This document shows, in pieces, positions 34,647 through 44,045 of a stretch of 64,000 nt of DNA. This stretch comes from Brevibacillus invocatus (GTDB taxonomy: Bacteria > Bacillota > Bacilli > Brevibacillales > Brevibacillaceae), in assembly GCF_003710915.1 (NCBI RefSeq), contig NZ_RHHR01000010.1, positions 372,001-436,000 on the forward strand. The letters are read 5' to 3'. Numbering within the stretch: the stretch's first letter is position 1; every line of letters starts with the position of its first letter. Under the pieces are notes generated by a model. The model searched no databases. It was given only the letters and a program-made list of their open reading frames with translations, and was not told the DNA's origin. The position numbers and the translations under genes are program-made.

Positions 34647-34991
34647 ATGGTTATCAAGGAAACAGGGATCGGCAGCAAAGAAGTCTTTTTCGCCGATCTG
34701 GAGCACTACATGAGTGATCTCGGATTTGACCGCGGTGCCTGGGATTACAAACACGCTACATACGATTATAAAATCGATGATAAAGGCAATACCTACTATC
34801 TGCGTATCGAAGCCAACGTGACGAAAGGAAAGTTGGAAGATTCGCATGCAGAGCTGAAATTGGAAGAGCCACTAATCGGCAAACACCTCTTCCCGCATGG
34901 AATCGATTATGATTGCAACATGCCAGACAGCGTTGTTCAAACCGCAAAACGCAAACTGCAAATGCTGAACGAAAAAATTTCTTCGCACTAA
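34647..34991 (+). CDS. YugN-like family protein
   Basis: 114 residues from an ATG after GTAGGAGGAAAAAG. Resembles the YugN-like family: the central YKIDDKGNTYYLRIEANV and LIGKHLFPHGIDYD, with a helical tail. Function unknown; probably cytosolic. A weak inverted repeat CAGAGAGGTAACCCCTCTCTG follows at 35013-35036. Confidence 0.7.
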   Translation: MVIKETGIGSKEVFFADLEHYMSDLGFDRGAWDYKHATYDYKIDDKGNTYYLRIEANVTKGKLEDSHAELKLEEPLIGKHLFPHGIDYDCNMPDSVVQTAKRKLQMLNEKISSH

Positions 34992-35061
34992 GTAATTTCA
35001 CAAGCGCTACAGGTGCAGAGAGGTAACCCCTCTCTGTTTCACGTAGAAGGGGGTTTTCACT

Positions 35062-36243
35062 ATGAAGACACGGGGCGTTCCCGACTTCTTGCTCCTGTTT
35101 TTAACCGCCCTGCTCGTCGGTTTTGGCTTGCTTATGGTACTTAGCGCTAGTTCAATTTTTGCCCTGACCAGTTTTACAGCACATGGCTGTAGTTATTGCA
35201 ACGGTGATGAGCTGTATTTTGTAAAACGGCAAGTAACTTTCTTATTGCTGGGTATTTTAGGTATGTTAATCGCGATGAACATTCCCTTCTCTTTTTACAA
35301 GCGCAATTTTTTAGGGATTGCCTTCATCAGCTTCATTGGCTTGTTTCTGGTATTGATTCCTGGTATTGGAACGGAGGTCAACGGAGCGCGCTCCTGGTTT
35401 CGCTTGGGAATTGGTAATTTGCAGCCTGCGGAGTTTGCCAAATTGGGCTTGATTTTGTATCTGGCAGCCATTATCAGCAAAAAAGGCGACGGAATTCGCA
35501 AAATGAAGTCAGGATTGATGCCTCCATTGCTGATAACGGGTCTATTTTTTATGTTGATTGCACTTCAACCAGACCTGGGTTCCGCAGCGATTCTTCTGGG
35601 GACTGCTTTGATCGTCATGGTGTGCGGTGGAGCCAGGATCATCCAGCTAATCGTAATTGGTTTGCCTACCGTATCCCTCGCCTTGTTCGCGTACATCAGT
35701 ACAAAAGAGTACGCGCTCAACCGGATTAATTCCTATATGGACCCATGGAGCGATCCTCTCCACACCGGATACAATATTATCCAATCCTGGATTGCTATTG
35801 CACATGGCGGGATGTCGGGTACCGGATTTGGCAGAAGCATTCAAAAATATTTGTACCTTCCGGAAGCACACACAGATTTTATTTTTGCGATCATTTCGGA
35901 AGAGTTAGGTTTTATTGGCGCGTCCCTGTTTTTGCTGGTGTATCTGATTTACCTGCTGCGTGGGATTCACATCTGCCTGAAGGTCAAAGATACCTTTGCC
36001 AGTCTGGTCGGCATCGGGGTCGTCACTATGATTGGTTTGCAAGCGCTGATCAATATCGGCGGTGTCACAGGATTGATTCCTTTGACTGGTGTTCCCTTGC
36101 CGTTTATCAGCTACGGCGGCTCCTCCCTCTTGGTCTGTCTGATCTCCACAGGAATATTGCTTTCCGTTTCGCGGGAGGTTAGCCGGCAAAAGGTCGAGGA
36201 ACAGCTGACCAAGCAGCAACACCAGCACCCATTCTCGGCATGA
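35062..36243 (+). CDS. ftsW: FtsW/RodA/SpoVE family SEDS glycosyltransferase
   Basis: 393 residues, ten predicted helices. SEDS signatures: LLMVLSASS, the loop GARSWFRLGIGNLQPAEFAKLGLILYLA with the catalytic-region residues, LQPDLGSA, YNIIQSWIAIAHGGMSGTGFG, LPEAHTDFIFAIISEELGFIG and GLIPLTGVPLPFISYGGSS. It polymerises lipid II with a class B PBP. FtsW is chosen because the ylaN/glsA-type neighbours are near (5 kb away), as ylaO(ftsW) in B. subtilis; RodA or SpoVE cannot be excluded from sequence alone. Confidence 0.85.
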   Translation: MKTRGVPDFLLLFLTALLVGFGLLMVLSASSIFALTSFTAHGCSYCNGDELYFVKRQVTFLLLGILGMLIAMNIPFSFYKRNFLGIAFISFIGLFLVLIPGIGTEVNGARSWFRLGIGNLQPAEFAKLGLILYLAAIISKKGDGIRKMKSGLMPPLLITGLFFMLIALQPDLGSAAILLGTALIVMVCGGARIIQLIVIGLPTVSLALFAYISTKEYALNRINSYMDPWSDPLHTGYNIIQSWIAIAHGGMSGTGFGRSIQKYLYLPEAHTDFIFAIISEELGFIGASLFLLVYLIYLLRGIHICLKVKDTFASLVGIGVVTMIGLQALINIGGVTGLIPLTGVPLPFISYGGSSLLVCLISTGILLSVSREVSRQKVEEQLTKQQHQHPFSA

Positions 36244-36256
36244 GAAAAACCAAAAC

Positions 36257-36286
36257 AAACGACCTGCACGCAAGCAGGTCGTTTTT
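36257..36286 (+). terminator. Bidirectional terminator between ftsW and the asp23-like gene
   Basis: AAACGACCTGC (36257-36267) pairs with GCAGGTCGTTT (36274-36284), with A before and T after. Confidence 0.85.
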
Positions 36287-36617
36287 ACTTGATTTCAATC
36301 GTTTCCACCCGGACGTTGATGGACTCAACCTCTAGCCCGGTAATATCCTCTACTGTTTCCTTCACTTTTTCCTGTACCAGTTGACAAACGTGATGAATCG
36401 GCGCTCCATAACGAACGGATACTCGCATATCAATCGTGACCCTGCCCTCCAGGATGGACACATTGATGCCTTTGGTGCCGCCATTGATCTTCTTTGCGAA
36501 ATCCTGGTACAAGCCTCCGGAACGTATCGTAACATCCAACACTTCTTCAACGGCCACTCCAGCCACAACAGCCACGACATTATCAGCTACCCTGATCTCA
36601 CCGATTCTCTCCGACAT
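36285..36617 (-). CDS. Asp23/Gls24 family envelope stress protein
   Basis: 110 residues. IRVADNVVAVVAGVAVEEVLDV, the GGLYQDFAKKING loop and ILEGRVTIDMRVSVRYGAPIHHVCQLVQEKVKETVEDITG are the family core. Related proteins (YqhY, YloU, AmaP-bound Asp23) sit under the membrane and respond to envelope or lipid stress. The ATG follows AAAGGAGGA. Single gene here. Confidence 0.88.
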   Translation of the reverse strand: MSERIGEIRVADNVVAVVAGVAVEEVLDVTIRSGGLYQDFAKKINGGTKGINVSILEGRVTIDMRVSVRYGAPIHHVCQLVQEKVKETVEDITGLEVESINVRVETIEIK

Positions 36618-36872
36618 CTGGACGTCCTCCTTTCACCCGCGTCGAGCCCACTTGTCAGTTCCTTTTTATCTGATTTTTCTTCCATTATAATCAATCACAG
36701 CTTGGGCTTGAAAGAAAAATTCTAGGCTCCTGTCCTCATTATCTCCAGTATTTTACTATGCAAGACTTACGAAAACTGGGGAACCTATCAACCAAGGACA
36801 AATGATGCCTGCCTGGATGTACGAACGAGCAAGCTGTACCCAGGTGTGGTCATGATAAGGAGAGGATTTACC

Positions 36873-37637
36873 ATGAAGCGGCCTGTAAAATGGCTGATTG
36901 CTTTCTTGCTTGTCGCAGGTCTATTGACGACAGTAGCTACGATTTCACCTGTACGTTCTGATGCTTTCAGCAAACAGATCGTCAAAGTAGGGGCTCAAGG
37001 CAAAGATGTACGGGAAATGCAAGGACGACTCAAATTTATTGGCTTCTATACGGGAAAAGTGGATGGTATTTTCGGCTGGCGCTCTTACTGGGCATTGCGC
37101 AACTTTCAATATGAGTTTGGGTTGCCTGTGGACGGTGTACTCGGACCGAAAACAAAGCTGAAACTGTACAATGCCACCAAAAACTACAGGCCGTCCGCTG
37201 CTGATCTTGGCGTGCCTCAAACAGCTCAGCCGGCACCTACTCCTGCTCCTTCAGCCAATAAAACGTATCACGCAACAGGCGTATCGAGCAATGACCTGAA
37301 ATTGATGGCCAACGCCGTCTATGGGGAAGCTCGTGGGGAACCTTATATCGGACAAGTAGCCGTAGCGGCGGTTATTCTGAACCGGACCAAGAGCTCTTCC
37401 TTTCCAAACACACCCGCTGCTGTCATTTTTGAACCGCGTGCCTTTACAGCCGTAGCCGACGGACAAATTTGGCTGACCCCGAATGAAACGGCGAAAAAGG
37501 CAGTCAACGATGCATTAAAGGGCTGGGATCCGACGGGTGGTGCCATATATTACTTCAACCCGGATACTGCGACATCAGGGTGGATCTGGACACGGCCCCA
37601 AATTAAAAAAATCGGCAAGCATATATTCTGCCGCTAA
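36873..37637 (+). CDS. sleB: Spore cortex-lytic enzyme SleB
   Basis: 254 residues. Signal peptide (WLIAFLLVAGLLTTVATISPVRSDA), a peptidoglycan-binding repeat at 35-95 (VKVGAQGKDVREMQGRLKFIGFY...DGVLGPKTK), a Pro/Ala linker, then the SleB lytic transglycosylase domain (LKLMANAVYGEARGEPYIGQVAVAAVILNR) with the catalytic Glu in YGEARGE. It degrades cortex muramic-delta-lactam peptidoglycan in germination. The ATG follows AAGGAGAGG. The usual partner ypeB is not downstream. The 255-base gap upstream shows no promoter I can assign. Confidence 0.92.
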   Translation: MKRPVKWLIAFLLVAGLLTTVATISPVRSDAFSKQIVKVGAQGKDVREMQGRLKFIGFYTGKVDGIFGWRSYWALRNFQYEFGLPVDGVLGPKTKLKLYNATKNYRPSAADLGVPQTAQPAPTPAPSANKTYHATGVSSNDLKLMANAVYGEARGEPYIGQVAVAAVILNRTKSSSFPNTPAAVIFEPRAFTAVADGQIWLTPNETAKKAVNDALKGWDPTGGAIYYFNPDTATSGWIWTRPQIKKIGKHIFCR

Positions 37638-37663
37638 GCACGTACACAGAATGCTCCAAAGTC

Positions 37664-37706
37664 AAACAGGCACTCAGTCATCATCTCGACTGTAGTGCCT
37701 GTTTTT
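37664..37706 (+). terminator. Terminator of sleB
   Basis: ACAGGCACTCAGTC (37666-37679) pairs with GACTGTAGTGCCTGT (37688-37702), then five T. Confidence 0.83.
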
Positions 37707-37713
37707 CATTCAC

Positions 37714-37971
37714 TTACGAACGCTGACCCTGCATATGCTGGGCCATCTTGGCAAAACGTTCTTCCGGTTCTGTGGTACCGCACACCCCACACTGAATCAT
37801 GAAATTTTCCCCTTTGTACGGTTGGTGAAAAGCATCCAACTGATCGGAGGACAACTCCGCCACGACCTCTCCTGATTGCGGATCGAGGCGCATGTAGCGA
37901 GGCATTTGCTCGATCACCGTAAACCTCATGCGATTGGATTTGCAAGTTGGACAGAGCAATGGTCTTGTCAA
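37714..37971 (-). CDS. Small zinc-ribbon-like protein, function unknown
   Basis: 85 residues. Two CXXC pairs, LLCPTCKSNRMRF near the start and MIQCGVCGTTEPEERF near residue 60, would form one zinc ribbon. Between them VIEQMPRYMRLDPQSGEVVAELSSDQL. A TTG start is chosen because GGAGGTGG precedes it by five bases; a GTG three codons earlier is inside that site. No family recognised; nearby genes give no hint. Confidence 0.6.
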   Translation of the reverse strand: MTRPLLCPTCKSNRMRFTVIEQMPRYMRLDPQSGEVVAELSSDQLDAFHQPYKGENFMIQCGVCGTTEPEERFAKMAQHMQGQRS

Positions 37972-38083
37972 GGGTTCCACCTCCAGATTTATTCACCGAT
38001 TAGTTTCCTTCCAAAAGAGGAAAGCTATACCTATTCGACTGCCAACCCGATTGGAAAACAAAGATCTGCCTGGAGGAGAACGG

Positions 38084-39127
38084 ATGAATCCACGCCTATT
38101 TTTCTCGCTGATCGCCGCAAGCTTGCTGCTCGCTGCGTTCGCCCACTATTTGACGGAAAATGAGATCTTTCAGTTTGTCACGGCTTCTATAGCTATCGTC
38201 GTGCTTGCAGCCTGGCTGGGGAAAGCGACAGAGAGCGTCGCTCATTACGCTGGGGACCGGATTGGAGGTTTTCTCAATGCGACCTTTGGCAATGCTGCGG
38301 AGTTGATCATTTCTTTTTTCCTCGTGCGGGAAGGATTGTTCGACATGGTGAAAGCATCGATCACCGGAGCGATCATCGGGAATATGCTCCTGGTGCTTGG
38401 CCTCAGTGTGCTGCTCGGGGGCATCAAGTACAAGGAGCAGAAGTTTAATGCCAAGCTTGCTGGTCACAACGCCTCCTTGATGACACTGGCCATTGCCGCC
38501 CTGTTTATCCCGGCAATCTTTATGCGTGAGCTTCCCCCCGTCAAAATTGAGACGCTGAGTATCGTGATTGCTGTTGTGCTGATCATTGCCTATTTGCTTT
38601 GGTTGGTCTTTTCGATGGTGACTCACAGCGATTTTTTGGCGGACCTTGATCCGCAAGAGAGTGAGCCCGTATGGTCCAAAGGAGTTTCGATCCTCATGCT
38701 GGCCTTGTCCACCGTGTTTGTCGCGATTGTGTCCGAATGGCTCGTACACGGTGTTGAACACCTCTCCAGCTCGTTTGGCTGGTCTGATCTGTTCGTTGGT
38801 GCCTTCGTGATTGCGATCATCGGAAATGCCGCAGAGCACAGCGCTGCCGTCCTCTTGGCTCTGAAAGGCCGGATCGGGGGTTCTGTAGAGATCGCCATCG
38901 GCTCCAGCCTGCAGATTGCCTTGTTCGTAGCACCTACACTCGTCTTGGTCAGCCTCCTGATCGGGAGACCGATGGATTTCGTCTTTACACCTTTTGAACT
39001 GGCTGCCATTGCTGCAGGCAGTCTGATCACGATCTCTATCACTCGTGACGGTGCTACCAACTGGTTTGAAGGTATGCTTTTGCTTACTGTCTACATCATC
39101 CTGGGTACAGCCTTTTTCTTCGTCTAG
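38084..39127 (+). CDS. chaA: Ca2+/H+ (cation/proton) exchanger, CAX family
   Basis: 347 residues with about 11 helices. The two alpha-repeats are clear: GGFLNATFGNAAELIISFFLV and AFVIAIIGNAAEHSAAVLLALKG, whose GNAAE motifs hold the ion-binding Glu. Similar in length to B. subtilis ChaA (YfkE). Exports calcium or other cations against protons. The ATG at 38084 follows GGAGGAG; the open frame upstream is not coding. Confidence 0.92.
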   Translation: MNPRLFFSLIAASLLLAAFAHYLTENEIFQFVTASIAIVVLAAWLGKATESVAHYAGDRIGGFLNATFGNAAELIISFFLVREGLFDMVKASITGAIIGNMLLVLGLSVLLGGIKYKEQKFNAKLAGHNASLMTLAIAALFIPAIFMRELPPVKIETLSIVIAVVLIIAYLLWLVFSMVTHSDFLADLDPQESEPVWSKGVSILMLALSTVFVAIVSEWLVHGVEHLSSSFGWSDLFVGAFVIAIIGNAAEHSAAVLLALKGRIGGSVEIAIGSSLQIALFVAPTLVLVSLLIGRPMDFVFTPFELAAIAAGSLITISITRDGATNWFEGMLLLTVYIILGTAFFFV

Positions 39128-39155
39128 CTTCGGATCAAGCCATAGACTCGCTCAT

Positions 39156-39188
39156 GAAAAAAGGACTGCTCCGTTGGCAGTCCTTTTC
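39156..39188 (-). terminator. Bidirectional terminator between chaA and the NSS transporter gene
   Basis: AAAAGGACTGC...GCAGTCCTTTT stem with A and T flanks; serves the leftward NSS gene and the rightward chaA. Confidence 0.8.
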
Positions 39189-39192
39189 ACGG

Positions 39193-40527
39193 TTAAAATA
39201 CACCCAGCATATGCAGGAACACAAGGATAATAGCGATTGGGGCTACATATTTGAGCAGCATGAGCCAAAGAAGGAACATCTTTTTCCCGATGGAGGTTGT
39301 AGCCTGCAGTTCCTCGATCAGTACGGCTCTCTTCATTTTGAACGGTACGAAGATCGCGATTAAAAGAGCCCCCAGCGGCAGTAGAATATTGCTTACGAGG
39401 TAATCCGCCGCGTCGAAGATGGACTTGCCAAAAAGCTGGATATCAGCGAGCAGTCCATAGGAAAGAGCCGACGGGATTCCCGCCAGAAAGATCAGGAATC
39501 CAATGACCCAGGATAGTTTCTTCCGCTTCTGCTCGTCTCCTTTGGCTATGGACGCAACGATGATTTCCAGTAGCGAAAAGGCAGAAGTCAAGGTCGCAAA
39601 CAGGAACAGCGCTAAAAAGATCAGGAGAAACAAGCTGCCGAGCGGAATTTGTTCAAAGACGGAGGGCAAGACAATAAATAGCAAGCCTGGCCCCGCCGTT
39701 GGTTCCACCCCCAAAGAGAACACGGCAGGAAATATCGCTAGACCGGCAAAGAGGGAGACCAACAGATTCAATCCGACAATAGAACCTGCCGATCGCACCA
39801 GATTTTCATTTTTCGCGAGGTAGGAGCTGTACGTCACCATTACGGATACCCCCACACTCAAGGAGAAAAACGACTGGCCCATCGCGTAGAGAATCGCTTC
39901 TGCATTCAGCTTGGAGAAGTCCGGCAGCAGGAAAAAGGCGACCCCTTCCATCGCACCCTCCAGCGTCAGGGAGCGAATCATGAGAACCAGAAAAAGAATA
40001 AACAAAGTCGGCATCATGTATTTGTTCGCGGACTCAATCCCGTTTTGCACGCCACGGGCGACCACCCATGAAGTGATCAGCATAAAAGCAAATTGTGCCG
40101 AAACAGCTCCTGCCGGATGGCCAATCACTTCTCTAAACAAAGCTTCATACGGCTGACCCATCAATTGGCCTGTAAAAGCGCGAATCAGATAGATGAGGAT
40201 CCATCCGCCCACTACACTATAGAAGGAGAGTAGAATAAACGACGTGGCTACTCCAAGACGTCCAACCCAAGGCCAAAGCGTCCCCGGAGCAATCGCTTTG
40301 TACGCTGAGATGGCCTCTTTTTGGGTACTTCGGCCAATGGTAAACTCCGCCAGCAGCAGCGGCAGCCCAATCACGATGGTAAACAGCAGAAACAAAAGGA
40401 AAAACGCACCTCCCCCGCTCGTTCCTGCTACGTACGGAAATTTCCAGATGGCCCCCAAACCGATTGCCGAGCCGGCAGCTGCCAGGATAAAGCCTAATCT
40501 GTTCGTCCACTGCTCCTTTTGATTCAT
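39193..40527 (-). CDS. Sodium-dependent neurotransmitter-symporter family transporter
   Basis: 444 residues, 11-12 helices of the LeuT fold. The start of TM1 is diagnostic: [38 protein letters not shown], with the substrate/sodium unwound region; also [21 protein letters not shown] for TM6. Likely imports an amino acid with sodium; substrate not predictable. The ATG follows GAGGAGTG at a somewhat long 12-base distance. A leader with a strong terminator precedes the gene. Confidence 0.88.
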   Translation of the reverse strand: MNQKEQWTNRLGFILAAAGSAIGLGAIWKFPYVAGTSGGGAFFLLFLLFTIVIGLPLLLAEFTIGRSTQKEAISAYKAIAPGTLWPWVGRLGVATSFILLSFYSVVGGWILIYLIRAFTGQLMGQPYEALFREVIGHPAGAVSAQFAFMLITSWVVARGVQNGIESANKYMMPTLFILFLVLMIRSLTLEGAMEGVAFFLLPDFSKLNAEAILYAMGQSFFSLSVGVSVMVTYSSYLAKNENLVRSAGSIVGLNLLVSLFAGLAIFPAVFSLGVEPTAGPGLLFIVLPSVFEQIPLGSLFLLIFLALFLFATLTSAFSLLEIIVASIAKGDEQKRKKLSWVIGFLIFLAGIPSALSYGLLADIQLFGKSIFDAADYLVSNILLPLGALLIAIFVPFKMKRAVLIEELQATTSIGKKMFLLWLMLLKYVAPIAIILVFLHMLGVF

Positions 40528-40573
40528 TGAATTGTGCACTCCTCTGTTGATTCTAGGTTGGTATTGAAAAATG

Positions 40574-40603
40574 AAAAACTCGCTCCACAAGGGAACGAGT
40601 TCT
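40574..40603 (-). terminator. Leader terminator (attenuator candidate) before the NSS transporter gene
   Basis: AACTCGTTCC pairs with GGAGCGAGTT (10 bp, one G-U) around a CTTGT loop, then TTTTTCATTTTT leftward. It stands inside the leader, 47 bases before the start codon and after the separate terminator of ylaN, so it would stop transcription into the transporter gene unless relieved. GGTCAACCGCG lies just before it. Confidence 0.65.
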
Positions 40604-40682
40604 AATCTCGCGGTTGACCAATAGAACAAATCTACTGTAGTGGATTTTGTAAGGGATTACAATGCTTATTTTTGTCCAAATG

Positions 40683-40715
40683 AAAAACGAGGATGCATGG
40701 AGCTTCCTCGTTTTT
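40683..40715 (-). terminator. Terminator of ylaN
   Basis: AAAACGAGGA and TCCTCGTTTT arms around an 11-base loop, overlapping the ylaN stop codon, with T residues leftward. Confidence 0.82.
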
Positions 40716-40995
40716 ACTTGTTGTTAAACATTTCATGAAGGTCGGCCAGCTTGCGCTCCAGTGAGCCCATGATTTCGCGACCAATCTCTTCCTCTATCAA
40801 ACCGAGTCGTACCGCGTACTCTACTTCTCTTGAGAGCCCGAACATTTGCGTATCCAGTACTTCCTCATAAAGTGGGCACTGCGGCATGGTCAGGTTTTCC
40901 ATCTGTACGTCGATCAGTTTAAAAATCTTGTCGGCGTCTGCTTGTAGCAACGCTAGCGCTTTTTGTTCCAGATCGATTACCTTTAATTCTGTCAA
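40714..40995 (-). CDS. ylaN: YlaN family protein (UPF0358)
   Basis: 93 residues, same length as B. subtilis YlaN. The block [34 protein letters not shown] is nearly invariant in the family. YlaN is an essential protein under iron-poor conditions in B. subtilis and has been reported to bind iron and Fur. The ATG follows GGGATAGG. It sits between glsA and the NSS gene; B. subtilis has ylaM(glsA2)-ylaN next to each other too. Confidence 0.95.
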   Translation of the reverse strand: MTELKVIDLEQKALALLQADADKIFKLIDVQMENLTMPQCPLYEEVLDTQMFGLSREVEYAVRLGLIEEEIGREIMGSLERKLADLHEMFNNK

Positions 40996-41088
40996 AACCT
41001 ATCCCTCCGTTTGCCTCCATCCTTATCATCCATAGTACGCGATTCTGGGCGATTTGAAAAGGGGAGAAGAAGGATGAATTGCAACTAG

Positions 41089-42021
41089 CTAAAAGATACC
41101 AAGTTTCCACTCTCGCGACAACTGCTCCAGCAGCTTGACCCCTGCAACCGAATTTCCCTTGTCGTCGAGGGCTGGACCGAAGACTCCGATGCCCATACGA
41201 TGAGGAACTGTAGCCAAAATCCCGCCTGCTACACCACTTTTGGCCGGAATACCTACATCGATCGCAAACTCCCCCGAAGCGTTGTACATGCCGCAAGTAA
41301 CCATGAAGGTCTTGCAAATTCTCGCAATTGCTTGAGGAAATAGTTGTTCGCCTGTACAGCGGTCAAATCCATCAGCAGCCAAAACCATTCCCATGCGAGC
41401 CACCTCTTGGGCGGTCACCTCTATTGCACAATGCCGAAAGTATAGATCAAGGGTCTCATCTACATCAGCGGTAAGGACGCCACTGTCTTTTAAAAACCAG
41501 GCCAGGGCCCGATTGCGATCCGCTGTTTTTTTCTCAGAGCCGTATACTTCCTCGTTCACCCGGATGTCAGGATTTCCTGTCATTTTGCGCAGCAGATCCA
41601 GGATGCTGTCTAGACGTTCCTCTACGCCCTTCCCCTGAATCATTCCCGCTACGGCAATGGCTCCTGCATTGATCATCGGATTGAGAGGCTTGTGTGGCTT
41701 GATCGTCTCCAATTTGATAATGGAGTTGAACGGATCGCCAGTCGGCTCTTTTCCTACACGCGAAAACACTTCATCCGGCCCGTTCTGGCACAGTGCGACA
41801 ATAAGTGAAAAAAGCTTGGAAATACTTTGCAAGGTAAAGCATACATCCGTATCACCCGTATTCAGAAACGTCCCGTCCGGCAAGCATACACTAACCCCTA
41901 ATTGCCCCGGGTCCTGTTTGGCTAATTCCGGTATGTAGGCAGCCACCCGCCCACGATCCACAAACGCTTTGCCTGTGCTCCATGCTGCTTCCAACTGTTT
42001 TTGATCATACTGGTTGTTCAT
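41089..42021 (-). CDS. glsA: Glutaminase
   Basis: 310 residues. Serine-dependent beta-lactamase-like glutaminase: catalytic SISK (SXXK) in FTLQSISKLFS, plus KPLNPMINAGAI, and NSVAGVKLLEQLS near the end. Hydrolyses glutamine to glutamate and ammonia in the cytosol. The ATG at 42021 follows GAGAGG; five codons earlier is a weaker start. Corresponds to YlaM by position. Confidence 0.94.
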   Translation of the reverse strand: MNNQYDQKQLEAAWSTGKAFVDRGRVAAYIPELAKQDPGQLGVSVCLPDGTFLNTGDTDVCFTLQSISKLFSLIVALCQNGPDEVFSRVGKEPTGDPFNSIIKLETIKPHKPLNPMINAGAIAVAGMIQGKGVEERLDSILDLLRKMTGNPDIRVNEEVYGSEKKTADRNRALAWFLKDSGVLTADVDETLDLYFRHCAIEVTAQEVARMGMVLAADGFDRCTGEQLFPQAIARICKTFMVTCGMYNASGEFAIDVGIPAKSGVAGGILATVPHRMGIGVFGPALDDKGNSVAGVKLLEQLSREWKLGIF

Positions 42022-42096
42022 CACAGAACCTCTCAATCGACGACTAGTTTGTGAAATTGATTGTAAAGATGTAAAATCCTCCTGTCAAACGACGTT

Positions 42097-43287
42097 CTAC
42101 CTCGAGAGCTCTACATGCTCAAGTACAGCCTTTTCCAATCGTTCCAGCCCCTCTTGAAGCAAGGCACGAGGACACGCGTAGTTGATTCGGCAGAACCCAG
42201 TGCCTGCTTGTCCAAAAATCGCGCCGTCCTGCATGCCGATGCGAGCTTTTTGCTGCAGCAATTGGAGCAAGTCTTTCTGTGGCAAGTTCAGCTTGCGAAA
42301 GTCTATCCAGCCCAAATACGTCGCTTCGGGTACACGCATGGAAACCTGCGGCAGCCTTTCTTGCAGAAACTGATGGATGAACTTCGCATTTTCATGCAAA
42401 TACGGAAGCAGCTGATCGAGCCATTCTTCCCCATGCTGGTACGCCGCGATGGTCGCTTCGATTCCAAAAATATTGACGAGCTCATGACCCATACGGGCTG
42501 CTGTTGTCTTAAAAGCTCTTAGCAATTCACTGTTTTGCGTCAACACAAAGGAAGTGAACAAGCCTGCTATATTAAAAGTCTTACTTGCCGCCAGCAATGT
42601 CACACTTTGGTTGGCAAGCTCGGATGGTAAAGCGTAGTACGGGGTGTGGCTGCCTTTTTCATACACGAGATCGGCGTGAATCTCGTCGGAGATGACCAGA
42701 ACACCATTTTTCACGCACAGATCGCCCATACGAATGAGTTCGTCACGCGTCCACACTCGTCCCACCGGATTGTGCGGACTGCAAAGCAGCAGCAGCTTGG
42801 CTTGGGGATCCCGCAGCTTGGCTTCCAGATCGTCCCAATCGATTTCGTAGCGACCATCCTTCTCCAGTAGCAGATTCTCCACCACCTGGCGTCCGCGATG
42901 TTCCACTGCCGAGAAAAAGGGATGGTAGACCGGCGGCTGTACGACTATTTTATCCCCTGGGGAGGTAAAGGCATCGATGGCTACATGCATGGCTGGAATG
43001 ACACCCGCGATACTGGTCATCCAGCTCGTCTCCACTTCTACAGCGAAGCGCCGATGAATCCATTCTTTTAACGAACCGAAAAAAGCATCTGGCTTGATGC
43101 CATACCCGTAAATGGGGTGTGCCGCACGTTTGGAAAGAGCCTCCGTAATTGCAGGTAGGCAGGTGAAGTCCATATCCGCTACCCACAGAGGAATCATCCC
43201 TTCCCGGTTATATTCCGGTTGATTAGATTCCCACTTCAGACTGTCCGTTCCCTTGCGATCTACTACCGCATCAAAAACGTACTTCAT
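42097..43287 (-). CDS. patB: MalY/PatB-type PLP enzyme, probable cystathionine beta-lyase
   Basis: 396 residues of fold type I aminotransferase class. PLP lysine in LLAASKTFNIAG; also PLWVADMDF, IYGYG, QPPVYHPFFSAV, LLCSPHNPVGRVW and ISDEIHADLVY. The early WVADMDF and YGYG segments separate MalY/PatB from ordinary aminotransferases. Likely splits C-S bonds of cystathionine or cysteine. Single leftward gene. Confidence 0.9.
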   Translation of the reverse strand: MKYVFDAVVDRKGTDSLKWESNQPEYNREGMIPLWVADMDFTCLPAITEALSKRAAHPIYGYGIKPDAFFGSLKEWIHRRFAVEVETSWMTSIAGVIPAMHVAIDAFTSPGDKIVVQPPVYHPFFSAVEHRGRQVVENLLLEKDGRYEIDWDDLEAKLRDPQAKLLLLCSPHNPVGRVWTRDELIRMGDLCVKNGVLVISDEIHADLVYEKGSHTPYYALPSELANQSVTLLAASKTFNIAGLFTSFVLTQNSELLRAFKTTAARMGHELVNIFGIEATIAAYQHGEEWLDQLLPYLHENAKFIHQFLQERLPQVSMRVPEATYLGWIDFRKLNLPQKDLLQLLQQKARIGMQDGAIFGQAGTGFCRINYACPRALLQEGLERLEKAVLEHVELSR

Positions 43288-43432
43288 ATTGCCATCCCCA
43301 TTTCTGATTTTTCTGTTAACAGAATATACCTTCTATTGGTATTTTCACAAGTAGATTCCCAATTTGCCTGCACTTCTTTTCCTAGGGTACAATGAAAGGG
43401 AAAAAATGATTCTACATTCGGAGGAATACCTC

Positions 43433-43948
43433 ATGTCTGAAGTGATTGTGTTCAAAGGAGCTGTCTCCTTCCCCATTACCCTGGATCCTACCGTCTGGAT
43501 TTTTGACGATCGGAAAATTGACTTGAGCACCTATACAGGTGAAGGCGATTCTGCTGATTCCGGAAAAGCCAAGTACCTGAAGGGCACCGGAGCCCAGTGG
43601 GATAAAGAGCTTGCAGAAGGCGCCCAGCTGCCGTCAGAGAGGCCAACCAGTCTGGTAGAAGCACGAAAAGCGCTGGAAGGTGACTACGGGATGCGTCTTG
43701 ATCCGTTCATCACGAACGCTCAACCGTTGCCTGAAGCTACGCATGTCCGTCTTCATCGAGAAAACCAGGAGCCTATTACGTTGACAATTGCAGAAGCGAG
43801 AAACGCAATCCTGCAATTTTCACGTGACGGGAAACCAATCCGTGAGAACGGACCCGTCTATTTTTATCTGCCTGAAATGCTGCTTGCCAAGGAAGCTCCA
43901 ATCGAAGGGATCACGATCATCGAGTTCGTCCAAAATCCTGAGAGCTAA
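43433..43948 (+). CDS. Conserved cytosolic protein, function unknown
   Basis: 171 residues from an ATG with GGAGG 7 bases upstream. Starts SEVIVFKGAVSFPITLDPTVWIFDDRKIDL and has VFY-type strands later (GPVYFYLPEMLL, IEGITIIEFVQ). I have seen similar Bacillus proteins with no firm function. No signal peptide or membrane helix. Its own terminator follows. Confidence 0.7.
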   Translation: MSEVIVFKGAVSFPITLDPTVWIFDDRKIDLSTYTGEGDSADSGKAKYLKGTGAQWDKELAEGAQLPSERPTSLVEARKALEGDYGMRLDPFITNAQPLPEATHVRLHRENQEPITLTIAEARNAILQFSRDGKPIRENGPVYFYLPEMLLAKEAPIEGITIIEFVQNPES

Positions 43949-43964
43949 TTGCCAATACAGTATG

Positions 43965-44005
43965 GAAAAAAGCCATCCTTTTGATTCAATCGGATGGCTT
44001 TTTTA
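43965..44005 (+). terminator. Terminator of the gene ending at 43948
   Basis: AAAAAAGCCATCC pairs with GGATGGCTTTTTT around TTTTGATTCAATC. It also has T residues in the leftward direction and may serve sda. Confidence 0.85.
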
Positions 44006-44045
44006 CGTCTCATTTTCCGCTTTCTATGAACAATCAAGCATGCAA

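Noticed and set aside
40604-40640. Complete T-box riboswitch before the NSS gene
   Set aside because: The core is TGGTCAACCGCG instead of TGGNACCGCG and there is no room for stem I; only an attenuator-like terminator can be supported.
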